A stretch of 64,000 bases of DNA from Streptosporangium saharense (GTDB taxonomy: Bacteria > Actinomycetota > Actinomycetes > Streptosporangiales > Streptosporangiaceae), in assembly GCF_014203715.1 (NCBI RefSeq), contig NZ_JACHJP010000001.1, positions 248,001 through 312,000 of the forward strand, given 5' to 3'. Both the position numbers and the translations under genes were made by a program. The first letter of the stretch is position 1; the number at the start of each line of letters is the position of its first letter. The notes beneath the pieces are model-generated. The model was given only the letters and a program-made list of their open reading frames with translations. It was not told the DNA's origin and did no database searches. Positions 15,240 through 27,221 of the stretch are shown one piece after another.

Positions 15240-16517
15240 GTGACCGTGCCAGCCGCCGTACAGCGGAAAGTCGCTGAGGCTGACGCCGACGTCATCGTCG
15301 TCGGCGCCGGGCCCGCCGGTTCGACAACCGCTTTCCATCTCGCACAGGCCGGGCTTGACGTCCTGTTGCTCGAGAAAACCACCTTTCCCCGCGAGAAGGT
15401 CTGCGGTGACGGGCTGACGCCCAGAGCTGTCAAGCAGCTCATCGCGATGGGCATTGACATCGACGCCCCCGGTTGGGTCAGGAACAAGGGCCTGCGCGTG
15501 GTCGGCGGTGGCAGGCGTTTCGAGCTCGACTGGCCCGAACTGGCCAGCTACCCGGACTTCGGGCTGGTCCGCACCCGCCAGGACTTCGACGAGATCCTCG
15601 CGGACAACGCGGTGCGTGGCGGGGTCCGCCTGCTGCAGGGCGTCAACGTCACCGGCCCGATCCTCGACGACCGCAGCGGTCACGTGGTCGGCGTGGTCGC
15701 CAAGAAGGACGACGAGGAGGTCACCTACCGATCCCGCCTCGTGGTCGCCGCCGACGGCAACTCCACCCGCATCTCACTGGCGATGGGGCTGCACAAGCGC
15801 GAGGACCGCCCGATGGGCGTGGCCGTGCGGACCTACTTCACCAGTCCGCGTCACGACGACGACTACCTTGAGGTCTGGCTGGAGCTGTGGGACGGCGAGA
15901 CGCTGCTGCCCGGCTACGGCTGGGTCTTCGGCGTCGGCGACGGCACCTCGAACGTGGGCCTCGGCCTGCTGAACACCACCGAGGCCTTCAAGGGCATGGA
16001 CTACCGCGACCTGCTCAGGCGCTGGGTCAAGGGCATGCCCGAGGAGTGGGGTTTCAGCGAGGAGAACATGACCTCCCCGATCAGGGGGGCGGCGCTGCCG
16101 ATGGCCTTCAACCGCCAGCCCCACTACACCCGGGGTCTGGTGCTGGTCGGCGACGCGGGTGGCATGATCAACCCGTTCAACGGCGAGGGAATCGCCTACG
16201 CGATGGAGAGCGGTCACGTGGCCGCCGAGACCATCGTCCAGGCGCTCGGCCGTACGACCCCGGCACAGCGTGAGCGCGTGCTGCGGGCCTATCCGCAGAC
16301 CTTGAAGGACGCCTACGGAGGCTACTTCACGCTGGGCAGGGGCTTCGTCGAGCTGATCGGGCACCGAGGGGTGATGGACTTCGCCACCCGGCACGCGCTG
16401 CCGCATCCTCGCCTGATGCGCTTCGCACTCAAACTCCTTGGTAACCTCACCGACCGACGAGGCGATGCGTCCGACCGCATCATCAACGCTCTGTCGAAGG
16501 TCGCGCCATCGGCATGA
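15240..16517 (+). CDS. Geranylgeranyl reductase family flavoprotein (probable menaquinone reductase)
   Basis: 425 aa, a FAD-dependent reductase of the digeranylgeranylglycerophospholipid/geranylgeranyl reductase family. Visible features are the dinucleotide-binding VIVVGAGPAGSTTA, the CGDGLTPRAV motif, the aromatic GYGWVFG motif of the substrate cavity, and GDAGGMINPFNGEGIAYAMESG binding FAD. Actinobacterial relatives such as mycobacterial MenJ saturate isoprene units of menaquinone; position between menG and nuo supports that role here. The start is GTG at 15240, with AGGACAGG a little upstream. It is preceded by a Rex operator, so quinone modification may respond to redox state. Confidence 0.9.
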   Translation: MTVPAAVQRKVAEADADVIVVGAGPAGSTTAFHLAQAGLDVLLLEKTTFPREKVCGDGLTPRAVKQLIAMGIDIDAPGWVRNKGLRVVGGGRRFELDWPELASYPDFGLVRTRQDFDEILADNAVRGGVRLLQGVNVTGPILDDRSGHVVGVVAKKDDEEVTYRSRLVVAADGNSTRISLAMGLHKREDRPMGVAVRTYFTSPRHDDDYLEVWLELWDGETLLPGYGWVFGVGDGTSNVGLGLLNTTEAFKGMDYRDLLRRWVKGMPEEWGFSEENMTSPIRGAALPMAFNRQPHYTRGLVLVGDAGGMINPFNGEGIAYAMESGHVAAETIVQALGRTTPAQRERVLRAYPQTLKDAYGGYFTLGRGFVELIGHRGVMDFATRHALPHPRLMRFALKLLGNLTDRRGDASDRIINALSKVAPSA

Positions 16518-16659
16518 CCTCAGCAAACGTCAAGAACGTGGAAGCAAGAGCGATGATCGCCCTGCCTAGACTTGCACAACGACCTGCACAAGCCGCACAA
16601 GGAAACGACCTGATGAGCTGCGCGCCGGCGCGCGTGGAGATGGGAGAGGAGGCGTAGCG

Positions 16660-17019
16660 ATGGAGTTGTACGCACCCATCCTGGTGCTCGCCGTTCTCGC
16701 GGCGGGATTCGCGATCTTCTCGGTGACGATCGCGCCCTTCACCGGTCCCAGGCGCTGGAACCGCGCGAAACTCGACGCCTACGAATGCGGGATCGAGCCG
16801 ACCCCCCAGCCGGTCGGTGGTGGTCGCTTCCCGCTGAAGTACATGATCACCGCGATGCTGTTCATCGTGTTCGACATCGAGATCATCTTCCTCTACCCGT
16901 GGGCGGTCGCCTTCGACCAGCTCGGGATCTTCGGACTGATCGAGATGGTGCTGTTCATCGTCACCGTGCTCGTGGCCTACACCTACGTGTGGCGCCGCAA
17001 GGGTTTGGACTGGGACTAG
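16660..17019 (+). CDS. nuoA: NADH-quinone oxidoreductase subunit A
   Basis: First subunit of the 14-gene complex I operon; a three-helix membrane protein of 119 aa that helps form the quinone-module junction. The conserved loop [11 protein letters not shown] and the second helix with [15 protein letters not shown] are diagnostic. A GGGAGAGGAGG Shine-Dalgarno run precedes the ATG. The 142-bp gap upstream contains a perfect GCGCGCCGGCGCGC palindrome at 16620-16633. Confidence 0.97.
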   Translation: MELYAPILVLAVLAAGFAIFSVTIAPFTGPRRWNRAKLDAYECGIEPTPQPVGGGRFPLKYMITAMLFIVFDIEIIFLYPWAVAFDQLGIFGLIEMVLFIVTVLVAYTYVWRRKGLDWD

Positions 17020-17021
17020 AC

Positions 17022-17573
17022 ATGGGTCTTGAAGAGAAACTTCCGAGCGGGTTCATGCTCAGCACGGTCGAGCAGGTCGCGGGCTGGGCGAGGAAGAACT
17101 CCGTCTGGCCGGCGACCTTCGGTCTCGCCTGCTGCGCCATCGAGCTGATGTCGACCGGCGGTCCCAAGCACGACCTGGCGCGCTTCGGTATGGAGCGCGC
17201 TTCGGCGTCTCCGCGCCAGGCCGACCTGATGATCGTCGCGGGCAGGCTGTCGCAGAAGATGGCGCCGGTGCTGCGCCAGATCTACGACCAGATGGCCGAG
17301 CCCAAGTGGGTCATCGCCATGGGCGTGTGCGCGTCGAGCGGCGGCATGTTCAACAACTACGCCATCGTGCAGGGCGTGGACCACGTCGTCCCCGTCGACA
17401 TCTACCTGCCCGGCTGCCCGCCGAGGCCCGAGATGCTCATCGACGCGATCGTGAAGCTGCACGACAAGATCCAGAACACGAAGTTCGGCGCGCATCGCGC
17501 CAAGCAGATCGACGAGCTCGAACTGCAGGCGCTGCGGGCGCTGCCCCTGATCGACCAAGGGAGCGCCAAATGA
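17022..17573 (+). CDS. nuoB: NADH-quinone oxidoreductase subunit B
   Basis: 183 aa. Peripheral-arm subunit carrying cluster N2, which donates electrons to menaquinone. Cluster ligands are seen in the tandem cysteines of [10 protein letters not shown], in [14 protein letters not shown] and in LPGCPPRPE. The open frame extends upstream through nuoA, but homology starts at [10 protein letters not shown] (ATG 17022), two bases after the nuoA stop. Confidence 0.97.
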   Translation: MGLEEKLPSGFMLSTVEQVAGWARKNSVWPATFGLACCAIELMSTGGPKHDLARFGMERASASPRQADLMIVAGRLSQKMAPVLRQIYDQMAEPKWVIAMGVCASSGGMFNNYAIVQGVDHVVPVDIYLPGCPPRPEMLIDAIVKLHDKIQNTKFGAHRAKQIDELELQALRALPLIDQGSAK

Positions 17574-17626
17574 GGTGCCGCGACGGCCGGCCCCGCGCGA
17601 CGGACGAGGAGCGGTGAGGGACCGAC

Positions 17627-18304
17627 ATGAGCAGTGACAACCTCCCCGGGGTTCCCGAGGAGCCGATCGCCCGGACGGGCATGTTCGGCGCCACGGGGAC
17701 CGGTGACACCTCCGGCTACGGTCGCCTGGTCGTACGGCGCAAGCCCGAGCTTTCGACCCCCCGCCCCTACGGCGGCTACTTCGACACCGTCGCCGACGAG
17801 CTTGAGCGCGCGCTCGGCGCCGAGCTGGCCGACGCGGTCGAGCGTGTCGTCGTCGATCGCGGCGAGCTGACCTTCCACGTCAGGCGGGAGCGCCTGGTCG
17901 AGGTCGCCAGGACCCTGCGCGACGACCCGGCGCTGCGGTTCGAGCTGTCGCTCGGTGTCTCCGGCGTGCACTATCCCCACCTTGAGGGGGAGGAGCTGCA
18001 CGCGGTGATCCACCTGTGCTCGATCACCCACAACAAGCGCCTGCGGCTTGAGGTCTCGTGCCCCGACGCCGACCCGCACATTCCCTCCACGGTCTCTGTC
18101 TACCCGACGCACGACTGGCACGAGCGTGAGACCTGGGACTTCTTCGGGATCGTCTTCGACGGCCACCCGGCGCTGACGCGCATCATGATGCCGGACGACT
18201 GGGACGGGCACCCCCAGCGCAAGGACTACCCGCTCGGCGGTATCCCGGTCGAGTACCGCGGCGCCGAGATCCCCGCGCCCGACCAGAGGAGGTCGTACTC
18301 GTGA
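17627..18304 (+). CDS. nuoC: NADH-quinone oxidoreductase subunit C
   Basis: 225 aa. Peripheral-arm subunit that packs against NuoD. The 30-kDa subunit signature is present: [15 protein letters not shown], then [17 protein letters not shown] and [16 protein letters not shown]. About 60 variable residues precede the domain. The stop overlaps the nuoD start (GTGA). Confidence 0.96.
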   Translation: MSSDNLPGVPEEPIARTGMFGATGTGDTSGYGRLVVRRKPELSTPRPYGGYFDTVADELERALGAELADAVERVVVDRGELTFHVRRERLVEVARTLRDDPALRFELSLGVSGVHYPHLEGEELHAVIHLCSITHNKRLRLEVSCPDADPHIPSTVSVYPTHDWHERETWDFFGIVFDGHPALTRIMMPDDWDGHPQRKDYPLGGIPVEYRGAEIPAPDQRRSYS

Positions 18305-19635
18305 GTGCTCCGTACGAAGAGATCACGGACGCCACCGAGGGCAAGGTCTACACCGTCTCGGGCAACGACTGGACGGAACTGGTCGAGACCCTCACCGGGC
18401 AGCAGGACGAGCAGCTCGTCGTCAACATGGGTCCGCAGCACCCCTCGACGCACGGCGTGCTGCGCCTGGTGCTGAACCTCGACGGTGAGACGGTCACCGA
18501 GGCCCGCACGGTCATCGGCTACCTGCACACGGGCATCGAGAAGAACATGGAGTTCCGGACGTGGACCCAGGGGACCACGTTCGTCACCCGCATGGACTAC
18601 CTGGCGCCCATCTTCAACGAGACTGCCTACTGCCTGGGCGTCGAGAAGCTGCTCGGCATCACCGACCGCGTCCCCGAGCGGGCGCAGGCCATCCGCGTGA
18701 TGATGATGGAGCTGACCCGCATCTCCTCGCACATGGTGGCCATCGGCACCTTCGGCATGGAGCTCGGCGCGACGACGCCGTTCCTCTTCGGGTCCCGCGA
18801 GCGCGAGATGGTGCTCGACGTGATGGAGTACATCACCGGCCTGCGGATGAACATGGCCTACATCCGGCCCGGCGGCGTCTCGGTTGACCTGCCCGCGGGC
18901 GCGGTCGACAAGGTCGGCGAGCTGCTCAAGATCATGCCACAGCGCATCAAGGACATGCGCAAGATGCTCGACGCCAACCCGGTCTACCTGGCCAGGACCA
19001 AGGACGTCGCCTACCTCGACCTCACCGGCTGCATGGCGCTGGGGATCACCGGGCCGATGCTGCGGGCCGCGGGCCTGCCGTGGGACCTGCGCAAGTCGCA
19101 GCCCTACTGCGGCTACGAGACCTACGAGTTCGACGTCCCGACCGAGAGGACCGCCGACGTCTACGGCCGCTACCTCGTGCGGATGGCCGAGATGGAGCAG
19201 TCGCTCAAGATCATCGAGCAGGCGCTCGACCGCCTGTCCGGGCCGCTCAAGGGCGACCGGGTCATGGTGGACGACAAGAAGATCGGCTGGCCCGCGCAGC
19301 TCGCGCTCGGTCCCGACGGCCTGGGCAACTCGCCCGACCACATCGCGCACATCATGAGCGGTTCGATGGAGGCGCTGATCCACCACTTCAAGCTGGTCAC
19401 CGAGGGCTTCCGGGTCCCGGCGGGGCAGGCGTTCGCCTCGGTCGAGTCGCCGCGAGGTGAGCTGGGCGCCCACGTGGTCAGCGACGGTGGCACCCGGCCG
19501 TACCGCGTGCACTTCCGTGACCCGTCCTTCACGAACCTGCAGGCGGTGCCCGCGACCTGCGAGGGTGGCATGGTCGCCGACGTCATCTCGGCCGTGGCCT
19601 CGATCGACCCCGTCATGGGAGGGGTTGACCGGTGA
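18301..19635 (+). CDS. nuoD: NADH-quinone oxidoreductase subunit D
   Basis: 444 aa. The 49-kDa-type subunit that forms the quinone pocket with NuoB. Characteristic stretches are [49 protein letters not shown] and the C-terminal [12 protein letters not shown] with the terminal segment ending [10 protein letters not shown] 30-residue N-terminal extension precedes the domain. GTG start overlapping nuoC; stop overlaps nuoE. Confidence 0.97.
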   Translation: MSAPYEEITDATEGKVYTVSGNDWTELVETLTGQQDEQLVVNMGPQHPSTHGVLRLVLNLDGETVTEARTVIGYLHTGIEKNMEFRTWTQGTTFVTRMDYLAPIFNETAYCLGVEKLLGITDRVPERAQAIRVMMMELTRISSHMVAIGTFGMELGATTPFLFGSREREMVLDVMEYITGLRMNMAYIRPGGVSVDLPAGAVDKVGELLKIMPQRIKDMRKMLDANPVYLARTKDVAYLDLTGCMALGITGPMLRAAGLPWDLRKSQPYCGYETYEFDVPTERTADVYGRYLVRMAEMEQSLKIIEQALDRLSGPLKGDRVMVDDKKIGWPAQLALGPDGLGNSPDHIAHIMSGSMEALIHHFKLVTEGFRVPAGQAFASVESPRGELGAHVVSDGGTRPYRVHFRDPSFTNLQAVPATCEGGMVADVISAVASIDPVMGGVDR

Positions 19636-20333
19636 ACGAGGAAAGGAACGAGGAGGGGGGCGCGACCGTGGGCACAGGGTACGCACCGGAGGTCCGTGAG
19701 CGCCTTGAGCGCGACGCCAAGGAGATCATCGGCCGGTACCCCCGGCCGAGGTCGGCGCTGCTCCCGCTGCTGCACCTGGTGCAGTCGGAGGACGGCTACG
19801 TCTCCGACGCGGGACACGAGTTCTGCGCCGAGATGCTGGGCCTGAGCAAGGCCGAGGTGGTCGGCGTCTCCACCTTCTACACGATGTACAAGCGCAGGCC
19901 GATGGGTGACTACCACGTCGGGGTGTGCATCAACACGCTGTGCGCCGTCATGGGCGGCGACCAGATCTGGGACGAGCTGTCCGAGCACGCCGGGGTCGGC
20001 CACGACGAGGTCACCCCGGACGGGAAGGTCTCGCTGGAGCGGCTTGAGTGCAACGCCGCCTGCGACTTCGCCCCGGTGATGATGGTCAACTGGGAGTTCT
20101 TCGACAACCAGACGCCCGAGTCGGCCAAGCAGCTCGTCGACGACCTGCAGGCGGGCAAGGAGGTCTCGCCGACCCGGGGCCCGAAGAGGCTGTGCACCTT
20201 CAAGGAGGCCTCGCGGGTGCTGGCGGGTCTGCCCGACGGCCAGGCGGGGGACGGCCCCTCCGCGGCGGGCGCCTCCCTTGAGGGCCTGAAGGTCGCCAAG
20301 GCCAACGGATGGAAGGCACCTGAGCCATCATGA
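19632..20333 (+). CDS. nuoE: NADH-quinone oxidoreductase subunit E
   Basis: 233 aa. Thioredoxin-fold [2Fe-2S] subunit of the NADH-dehydrogenase module. Ligands are in [13 protein letters not shown] and [11 protein letters not shown], the usual C-x4-C and C-x3-C pairs. A glycine/alanine-rich C-terminal tail of about 50 residues (after [13 protein letters not shown]) exceeds the E. coli subunit and is typical of actinobacteria. GTG start overlaps nuoD by four bases. Confidence 0.96.
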   Translation: MNEERNEEGGATVGTGYAPEVRERLERDAKEIIGRYPRPRSALLPLLHLVQSEDGYVSDAGHEFCAEMLGLSKAEVVGVSTFYTMYKRRPMGDYHVGVCINTLCAVMGGDQIWDELSEHAGVGHDEVTPDGKVSLERLECNAACDFAPVMMVNWEFFDNQTPESAKQLVDDLQAGKEVSPTRGPKRLCTFKEASRVLAGLPDGQAGDGPSAAGASLEGLKVAKANGWKAPEPS

Positions 20334-21616
20334 CGACTCTCACCCCGGTCCTGACGGCCAACTGGGACCAGCCGGACTCCTTCACCCTGGACGGCTACGG
20401 TGACTACTCGGCGGCCAGGAAGGCGCTGGGCATGGACCCGGACGCCGTCATCCAGGCCGTCAAGGACTCCGGTCTGCGCGGCCGTGGCGGTGCGGGCTTC
20501 CCCACCGGCATGAAGTGGGGGTTCATCCCCCAGGGCGACGGCAAGCCGCACTATCTCGTGGTCAACGCCGACGAGTCCGAGCCGGGAACCTGCAAGGACA
20601 TCCCGCTGATGATGGCGAACCCGCACGCGCTGGTCGAGGGCGTCATCATCGCCTCCTACGCCATCCGTGCCAACCACGCCTTCATCTACGTGCGCGGCGA
20701 GGTGCTGCACGTCATCCGCCGCCTGCAGGCCGCGGTCGCCGAGGCGTACGCCAAGGGTCTGCTCGGCAGGGACCTCTTCGGCACCGGGTTCGACCTGGAG
20801 CTGGTGGTCCACAGCGGCGCGGGCGCCTACATCTGCGGCGAGGAGACGGCACTGCTCGACTCGCTTGAGGGACATCGCGGCCAACCTCGCCTCAAGCCCC
20901 CCTTCCCGGCCGTGGCGGGCCTGTACGCCTCGCCAACCGTCGTGAACAACGTGGAGTCGATCGCGAGTGTTCCCTCGATCATCGCGAACGGGGCCGACTG
21001 GTTCGCGGGCATGGGCACCGAGAAGTCCCAGGGCTTCGGCATCTTCTCGCTGAGCGGCCACGTCACCAGGCCCGGTCAGTACGAGGCGCCGCTGGGCATC
21101 ACGCTCCGCGAACTGCTCGACATGGCGGGCGGCATCCGCGCCGGGCACCGGCTGAAGTTCTGGACCCCCGGCGGGTCGAGCACGCCGATCTTCACCGACG
21201 AGCACCTGGACGTCCCGCTCGACTTCGAGTCGGTCGGGGCCAAGGGGTCCATGCTCGGCACCCGGGCACTGCAGATCTTCGACGAGACGACCTGCGTGGT
21301 GCGGGCCGTGATGCGCTGGACCGAGTTCTACGCGCACGAGTCCTGCGGCAAGTGCACCCCGTGCCGCGAGGGCACCTACTGGCTCAAGCAGGTGCTCAAG
21401 CGGCTGGAGAAGGGACAGGGCACCGAGGAGGACCTGTCCACGATCACCGACATCGCGGACAACATCCTGGGCCGCTCCTTCTGCGCCCTGGGCGACGGCG
21501 CGACCAGCCCCATCCACTCGTCGGTCAAGCACTTCAGGGACGAGTACCTCAAGCACTTCGAGATCGGTGGCTGCCCGTTCGACCACGCCCCCTCAACGGT
21601 CTGGGGGAACAGGTGA
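20330..21616 (+). CDS. nuoF: NADH-quinone oxidoreductase subunit F
   Basis: 428 aa. NADH- and FMN-binding subunit. [13 protein letters not shown] and KWG mark the NADH/FMN site, [12 protein letters not shown] and [19 protein letters not shown] bind FMN, and [15 protein letters not shown] with a later cysteine in FCALGDGA holds a [4Fe-4S] cluster. ATGA overlap with nuoE. Confidence 0.97.
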   Translation: MTTLTPVLTANWDQPDSFTLDGYGDYSAARKALGMDPDAVIQAVKDSGLRGRGGAGFPTGMKWGFIPQGDGKPHYLVVNADESEPGTCKDIPLMMANPHALVEGVIIASYAIRANHAFIYVRGEVLHVIRRLQAAVAEAYAKGLLGRDLFGTGFDLELVVHSGAGAYICGEETALLDSLEGHRGQPRLKPPFPAVAGLYASPTVVNNVESIASVPSIIANGADWFAGMGTEKSQGFGIFSLSGHVTRPGQYEAPLGITLRELLDMAGGIRAGHRLKFWTPGGSSTPIFTDEHLDVPLDFESVGAKGSMLGTRALQIFDETTCVVRAVMRWTEFYAHESCGKCTPCREGTYWLKQVLKRLEKGQGTEEDLSTITDIADNILGRSFCALGDGATSPIHSSVKHFRDEYLKHFEIGGCPFDHAPSTVWGNR

Positions 21617-21680
21617 GCGGGCGGTACACAACCGGCAAGCACAGCACCGTTTCGGTCATGAGGCCGACGGAGGAGGCGCC

Positions 21681-24149
21681 ATGACCGTCGAAGCGACCAC
21701 CCCGGCGCAGACGCCGGTAGAACTGGTAACCCTCACCATCGACGGTTTCCAGGTGAGTGTCCCGAAGGGCACGCTGATCATCCGAGCGGCGGAGCTGCTC
21801 GGCATCCAGATCCCCAGGTTCTGCGACCACCCGCTGCTGGACCCGGCGGCCAACTGCCGTCAGTGTCTGGTCGACATCCCGGACGCGGGCAACGGCAGGG
21901 GCTTCCCGAAGCCGCAGCCGTCCTGCGCCATCGAGGTCGCCCCCGGCATGGTCGTGCAGACCCAGCTCACCTCGCCCGTCGCCGAGAAGGCGCAGCGCGG
22001 TGTGATGGAGCTGCTGCTGATGAACCACCCGCTGGACTGCCCGGTCTGCGACAAGGGTGGCGAGTGCCCCCTGCAGAACCAGGCCATGTCCAACGGCCAG
22101 GGGGAGAGCCGCTTCCAGGAGAGCAAGCGGACCTTCCCCAAGCCCATCGCGCTGTCCACCGAGGTGCTGCTGGACCGCGAGCGCTGCGTGCAGTGCGCGC
22201 GCTGCATCCGCTTCTCGGACGAGATCGCCGGTGACCCGCTCATCGAGTTCTTCGAGCGCGGGGCCAAGGAGCAGGTCAGGACCGCCGACGGCGAGCCGTT
22301 CGAGTCCTACTTCTCCGGCAACACCGTGCAGATCTGCCCGGTCGGCGCGCTCACCGGCGCGGCCTACCGCTTCCGGGCCCGTCCGTTCGACCTGGTGTCC
22401 ACGCCCAGCGCGTGCGAGCACTGCTCGGGCGGCTGCGCGCTGCGCACCGACCACCGCCGGGGCAAGGTCACCCGCCGTCTGGCCGGGGACGACCCCGAGG
22501 TCAACGAGGAGTGGAACTGCGACAAGGGTCGCTGGGCCTTCACCTACGCCACCCAGCCCAACCGGCTGAAGACCCCCCTCGTCCGTGACGAGGAGGGCCA
22601 CCTGGTCCCGGCGTCCTGGCCCGAGGCGCTGGCCGTCGCGGCCCGCGGCCTGGCCGCGGCGCGCGGCAGGGCGGGCGTCCTGGTCGGTGGCAGGGTCACC
22701 GTCGAGGAGGCGTACGGCTACGCCAAGTTTGCCAGGATCGCGCTCGGCAGCAACGACGTCGACTTCCGCGCCAGGCCGCACTCCGTCGAGGAGGAGCGCT
22801 TCCTGGCGCACGCGGTCGCAGGGCGGGGCATCGAGATTCGCTACCGCGACCTGGAGAGCGCCCCCGCGGTGCTCCTGGTCGGCTTCGAGCCCGAGGAGGA
22901 GTCGCCGGTCGTCTTCCTGCGACTGCGCAAGGCGTGGCGCAAGAAGGGCCTGAAGGTCTTCTCGGTCGCGCCGTTCGCCACCGAGGGCCTGGCCAAGATG
23001 GGCGGCACGCTCGTGCGCACCCTGCCGGGCGAGGAGACCGCGGCCGTCGAGGACCTCATCTCCGGCGTCTCGCCGATCGCCGGTGAGATCAGGCGCGAAG
23101 GTGCCGTCATCCTCGCCGGTGAGCGGCTGGCCACCGTGCCGGGCGCTCTTTCCGCTCTGGTACGGCTCGCGGACGCCAGCGGCGCCAGGCTCGCCTGGAT
23201 CCCGAGGCGGGCGGGGGAGCGCGGCGCCGTCGAGGCGGGCGCGCTGCCGAACCTGCTGCCCATCGGCAGGCCGATCGACGACGCCGAGGCCCGCGCCGAG
23301 GTGGCCAGGGCCTGGAACGTCTCCTCGCTGCCCTCGACCCCGGGCCGTGACACCTCGGCCATCCTGACGGCGGCGCTCGGCGGCGAGCTCGACGCCCTCG
23401 TCGTGGCCGGTGTGGACCCCTACGACCTGGCCGACCCCGAGGCCGCTCTCGCGGCCCTGGAGAACACCCCGTTCATCGTGAGCCTCGAACAGCGCCCGAG
23501 CGCGGTCACCGACCGCGCCGACGTCGTGCTGCCGGTCGCCGCGGTGAGCGAGAAGGCCGGCACGTTCGTCAACTGGGAGGGGCGCGGCCGTACGTTCGAG
23601 GAGGCGGTGCCGGTCCCCGGCATCATGAGCGACCTGCGGGTCGTCTCCGCGATCGCCGACCACATGGACGTCCACCTCGGTCTGCCCGACCCCGCCTCCG
23701 CCCGGCGTGAGCTGGCCGCGATCGGCGCCTGGCGTGGCCCAAGAGCCAGCGCGCCGAACGTCGGGGCCTCCAGGACCCCCGCCCCCAAGCAGGGCGAGGC
23801 GATCCTGGCCACCTGGCACCGGATGCTCGACGACGGCCGCCTGCAGGACGGCGAGCCGTACCTCGCGGGCACCGCGCGTGCGGCGGTCGCGCTGGTCTCG
23901 GCGGCGACCGCGGCCGAGTCGGGTCTCGCGGACGGCGGCGAGATCACCGTCACCGCGGAGGGCGGCTCGGTGAGCCTGCCGGTCCTGGTCGCCGACCTGC
24001 CGGACCGGGTCGTGTGGCTGCCCACGAACTCCGCGGGCCGTTCGGTGACCCGCGACCTGCGCGCCACGGCCGGTGACGTCGTCAGGATCGGCGCCACGAG
24101 CGCCGCTGACGTCGTGAGCGCCGTCCGCGAAGTGATTGAGGAGCGGTGA
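21681..24149 (+). CDS. nuoG: NADH-quinone oxidoreductase subunit G
   Basis: 822 aa. Largest peripheral subunit. The N-terminus has a [2Fe-2S] ferredoxin domain ([16 protein letters not shown]), then [18 protein letters not shown] and the cluster motifs [14 protein letters not shown] and ICPVGALTG. From about residue 230 a molybdopterin-oxidoreductase-like domain follows, beginning [16 protein letters not shown]; it is structural in complex I. ATG at 21681 has GGAGGAGG a few bases upstream and gives the correct N-terminus. The 64-bp gap after nuoF is the largest within nuoD-nuoN. Confidence 0.97.
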   Translation: MTVEATTPAQTPVELVTLTIDGFQVSVPKGTLIIRAAELLGIQIPRFCDHPLLDPAANCRQCLVDIPDAGNGRGFPKPQPSCAIEVAPGMVVQTQLTSPVAEKAQRGVMELLLMNHPLDCPVCDKGGECPLQNQAMSNGQGESRFQESKRTFPKPIALSTEVLLDRERCVQCARCIRFSDEIAGDPLIEFFERGAKEQVRTADGEPFESYFSGNTVQICPVGALTGAAYRFRARPFDLVSTPSACEHCSGGCALRTDHRRGKVTRRLAGDDPEVNEEWNCDKGRWAFTYATQPNRLKTPLVRDEEGHLVPASWPEALAVAARGLAAARGRAGVLVGGRVTVEEAYGYAKFARIALGSNDVDFRARPHSVEEERFLAHAVAGRGIEIRYRDLESAPAVLLVGFEPEEESPVVFLRLRKAWRKKGLKVFSVAPFATEGLAKMGGTLVRTLPGEETAAVEDLISGVSPIAGEIRREGAVILAGERLATVPGALSALVRLADASGARLAWIPRRAGERGAVEAGALPNLLPIGRPIDDAEARAEVARAWNVSSLPSTPGRDTSAILTAALGGELDALVVAGVDPYDLADPEAALAALENTPFIVSLEQRPSAVTDRADVVLPVAAVSEKAGTFVNWEGRGRTFEEAVPVPGIMSDLRVVSAIADHMDVHLGLPDPASARRELAAIGAWRGPRASAPNVGASRTPAPKQGEAILATWHRMLDDGRLQDGEPYLAGTARAAVALVSAATAAESGLADGGEITVTAEGGSVSLPVLVADLPDRVVWLPTNSAGRSVTRDLRATAGDVVRIGATSAADVVSAVREVIEER

Positions 24150-24156
24150 GCGACCA

Positions 24157-25509
24157 ATGAATACGCACGTGCTCGCGGTTGCGAGCGATCCGTCCCTTGC
24201 CGACTTCGGCCACGACCCGCTCTGGATCAGCATCATCAAGGCCGTCGTCATCTTCGCGGTCCTGATGCTGGGCGTGCTGTTCGGCGTGTGGTTCGAGCGC
24301 AAGCTCATCTCCCGCATGCAGAACCGCTACGGCCCCAACAGGGCGGGCAAGTTCGGCCTGCTGCAGTCGGTCGCCGACGGTCTGAAGATGGGTCTCAAGG
24401 AAGACCTCATGCCCAGGACCGTGGACAAGGTGATCTACTTCATCGCCCCGGTGGTCCTGGCGGTTCCGGCCTTCCTCGCCTTCTCGGTCATCCCGATGGG
24501 GCCGATGGTCTCGATGTTCGGCGTCAAGACCCCGCTGCAGCTCACCGACCTGCCGGTCGCGGTGCTGCTGGTGCTGGCGATGGCCTCCATCGGCGTCTAC
24601 GGCATCGTGCTCGCGGGCTGGGGCTCGCGCTCGCCGTACACCATCCTGGGTGGGCTGCGGGCCAGCGCCCAGGTGGTGTCCTACGAGATCGCGATGGGTC
24701 TCTCGTTCGTCGGCGTCTTCCTGTACGCGGGGACGCTGTCCACCTCGGAGATCGTCGCCTCGCAGGCCGGGGGCAGGGAGATCGTGCTCGGCGGGCTGAC
24801 CCTGCAGCTGCCCTCGTGGTACATGATCCTGCTCATCCCCTCCTTCCTCATCTACATCGTCACGATGCTGGGTGAGACCAACCGGGTCCCCTTCGACCTG
24901 CCCGAGGGTGAGGGTGAGCTGGTCGGCGGCTTCCAGACCGAGTACTCCAACTCGCTGAAGTTCGCGGTCATCATGCTCGCCGAGTACGTCAACGTCTTCG
25001 TGGTCTCCGCGGTCTCGATCACCCTGTTCATGGGCGGGTGGCGGGCGCCGTTCCCGATCTCGTTGTGGTCGGGGGCGAACACCGGCTGGTGGCCGCTGCT
25101 GTGGTTCTTCCTCAAGATGGTGATCGTCTTCTCGTTCTTCATCTGGTGCCGCGCCTCGCTGCCGCGGGTGCGCTACGACCAGCTGATGGCCCTGGGATGG
25201 AAGGTCCTCATCCCGATCAACCTCGGCTGGATCCTCCTGGTGGCGACCATGAAGGCCTTCCAGATCCCGGGCGTCAACGGACAGGTGATCCTGATGCTGG
25301 GCGGTCTCGTGCTGGTCGGGTGCTTCGCGCTGTGGTGGCGCTTCGACAGCGTGCTGCAGAAGCGCAGGGAGGCCAAGGCGGCTCAGGTCGAGGAGGAGTT
25401 CGCGCGGCTCGACGCAGAACCGGCCGCGGGTGGCTTCCCCGTGCCGCCGCTCGACCTGCCGCACTACCACGGGGTAGCGCGCAAGGAGGTTCCCAGTGGG
25501 AGCAACTGA
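24157..25509 (+). CDS. nuoH: NADH-quinone oxidoreductase subunit H
   Basis: 450 aa. Membrane subunit with eight helices that completes the quinone channel. Conserved loops are seen: [36 protein letters not shown] and [22 protein letters not shown] soluble C-terminal tail of about 50 residues, rich in charge then proline ([12 protein letters not shown]), is longer than in E. coli. The start follows nuoG by seven bases; the end overlaps nuoI by 14 bases. Confidence 0.97.
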   Translation: MNTHVLAVASDPSLADFGHDPLWISIIKAVVIFAVLMLGVLFGVWFERKLISRMQNRYGPNRAGKFGLLQSVADGLKMGLKEDLMPRTVDKVIYFIAPVVLAVPAFLAFSVIPMGPMVSMFGVKTPLQLTDLPVAVLLVLAMASIGVYGIVLAGWGSRSPYTILGGLRASAQVVSYEIAMGLSFVGVFLYAGTLSTSEIVASQAGGREIVLGGLTLQLPSWYMILLIPSFLIYIVTMLGETNRVPFDLPEGEGELVGGFQTEYSNSLKFAVIMLAEYVNVFVVSAVSITLFMGGWRAPFPISLWSGANTGWWPLLWFFLKMVIVFSFFIWCRASLPRVRYDQLMALGWKVLIPINLGWILLVATMKAFQIPGVNGQVILMLGGLVLVGCFALWWRFDSVLQKRREAKAAQVEEEFARLDAEPAAGGFPVPPLDLPHYHGVARKEVPSGSN

Positions 25510-26011
25510 TTGGCTGAACTCCGTCAAGGGGTTCGGCGTGACCTTCCACACGATGTTCAAGAAGGTCGAAACGGTCAACTACCCCGAGGAGAAGCGGCCG
25601 ACGGCTCCGCGCTTCCACGGCCGTCACCAGCTCAACCGCTGGCCCGACGGCCTGGAGAAGTGCGTCGGGTGCGAGCTGTGCGCCTGGGCCTGTCCGGCCG
25701 ACGCGATCTTCGTCGAGGGAGCGGACAACACCGAGGAGGAGCGCTTCTCGCCGGGCGAGCGCTACGGGCGCACCTACCAGATCAACTATCTGCGGTGCAT
25801 CCTGTGCGGCCTGTGCATCGAGGCCTGCCCCACCCGGGCGCTGACCATGACCAACGAGTACGAGCTCGCCGACTCAAGCCGCGAGAGCCTCATCTACACC
25901 AAGGAGATGCTGCTGGCGCCGCTCGGGCCGGGCATGGAGGTTCCGCCCCACGCCATGCGTCTCGGTGAGACCGAAGAGGACTACTACCGGCTGGGACGAA
26001 ACAATGGGTGA
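25496..26011 (+). CDS. nuoI: NADH-quinone oxidoreductase subunit I
   Basis: 171 aa. Ferredoxin-like subunit with two [4Fe-4S] clusters in the motifs [12 protein letters not shown] and [12 protein letters not shown], linking NuoG to NuoB. GTG start with AAGGAGG upstream, inside the end of nuoH. It overlaps nuoJ by eight bases. Confidence 0.97.
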   Translation: MGATDWLNSVKGFGVTFHTMFKKVETVNYPEEKRPTAPRFHGRHQLNRWPDGLEKCVGCELCAWACPADAIFVEGADNTEEERFSPGERYGRTYQINYLRCILCGLCIEACPTRALTMTNEYELADSSRESLIYTKEMLLAPLGPGMEVPPHAMRLGETEEDYYRLGRNNG

Positions 26012-26918
26012 GACCATCACGTTCTGGGTGCTGGCGGTGGTCTCCGTCGCCGCGGCCCTCGGCCTCGTCTTCAGCCGCAAGGCGGTCTACTCGGCGCTGA
26101 TGCTGGGCGTGGTCATGCTCTCCCTGGCGGTCCTCTACGCCGTCCAGGACGCGCCCTTCCTGGCCGCGGTGCAGATCATCGTCTACACCGGCGCGGTCAT
26201 GATGCTCTTCCTGTTCGTGCTGATGCTCGTGGGCGTCGACTCGGCGGACTCACTGGTCGAGACGATCAGGGGACAGCGGTTCTGGGCGGCCATCGCGGGC
26301 CTCGGCTTCGCGGCCCTGCTCGCGCTCGCGGTCGGCAACACGCTGATCGCCCCCGCCAAGGGCCTGACGAACGCGGTCAAGGAGGCGGGCGGCAACGTCC
26401 CCAGCCTGGCCCAGTTGATCTTCACCAGATACGTCTTCGCCTTCGAGGTCACCTCGGCGCTGCTGATCACCGCGGCGCTCGGCGCGATGGTCCTGGCCCA
26501 CCGCGAGCGCGTACGGCCCAAGGCCACCCAGCGTGACCTGGCCCGTGCCCGCTTCAGCGGCCCGCAGCCCTCGCCGCTGCCCGGCCCCGGCACCTACGCC
26601 CTGCACAACGCCATCGACATGCCCGCCCTGCTGCCCGACGGCACGATCGCGGCCAAGTCGATCAACCGGGTGCTCGCCAGGCACGAGGAGGAGGACGGCG
26701 TCACGCCGACCGACCCGAGCAAGGCGGCGATCGTCAAGCAGCTCCTCGTCGAGGAGCGGCTCGCCCCGAAGGACGAGGTGCCGGACGACTCCCACACCGA
26801 CGCGCGGGCGGTCGTCGAGGACAACGTCGCTCAGGACGACCTCCGGGACGAGGCCGCGACGGACGAGGCCGAGACGGGCGGCGCCGTACGGGAAGCCCAC
26901 CAGGAGGACGGCAAGTGA
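26004..26918 (+). CDS. nuoJ: NADH-quinone oxidoreductase subunit J with long acidic tail
   Basis: 304 aa. Five membrane helices fill residues 1-165, including the conserved [16 protein letters not shown] helix with its pi-bulge region. The remaining 130 or so residues are soluble and charged, ending in an acidic segment ([22 protein letters not shown]). E. coli NuoJ ends soon after the last helix. Similar extensions are known in actinobacteria but their role is not. ATG at 26004 lies within the end of nuoI. Confidence 0.95.
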   Translation: MGETITFWVLAVVSVAAALGLVFSRKAVYSALMLGVVMLSLAVLYAVQDAPFLAAVQIIVYTGAVMMLFLFVLMLVGVDSADSLVETIRGQRFWAAIAGLGFAALLALAVGNTLIAPAKGLTNAVKEAGGNVPSLAQLIFTRYVFAFEVTSALLITAALGAMVLAHRERVRPKATQRDLARARFSGPQPSPLPGPGTYALHNAIDMPALLPDGTIAAKSINRVLARHEEEDGVTPTDPSKAAIVKQLLVEERLAPKDEVPDDSHTDARAVVEDNVAQDDLRDEAATDEAETGGAVREAHQEDGK

Positions 26919-27211
26919 CCACCCACTATCTGGTGCTCTCCGCACTGCTGTTCGCGATCGGTGCGATCGGCGTGCTGACACGGCGCAACGCGATCGTGGT
27001 GTTCATGTGCGTGGAGCTCATGCTCAACGCCTGCAACCTCGCGTTCGTCACCTTCGCCAGACAGCACGGCAACCTGGACGGCCAGATCATCGCGTTCTTC
27101 GTGATGGTCGTGGCCGCGGCGGAGGTCGTGATCGGTCTGGCCATCATTGTGATGATCTTCCGAACCCGCAGGTCAGCGTCGGTGGACGACGCGAACCTGC
27201 TGAAGTACTAA
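26915..27211 (+). CDS. nuoK: NADH-quinone oxidoreductase subunit K
   Basis: 98 aa, three helices, membrane arm. The conserved glutamates of the proton path are present in [15 protein letters not shown] and [16 protein letters not shown] start overlaps the nuoJ stop. Confidence 0.97.
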   Translation: MTTHYLVLSALLFAIGAIGVLTRRNAIVVFMCVELMLNACNLAFVTFARQHGNLDGQIIAFFVMVVAAAEVVIGLAIIVMIFRTRRSASVDDANLLKY

Positions 27212-27221
27212 GAGGTGGCAG

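Noticed and set aside
21549-24317. A 922-codon open frame on the minus strand
   Set aside because: Antisense to nuoG with shadow composition; nuoG has full family motifs on the plus strand.
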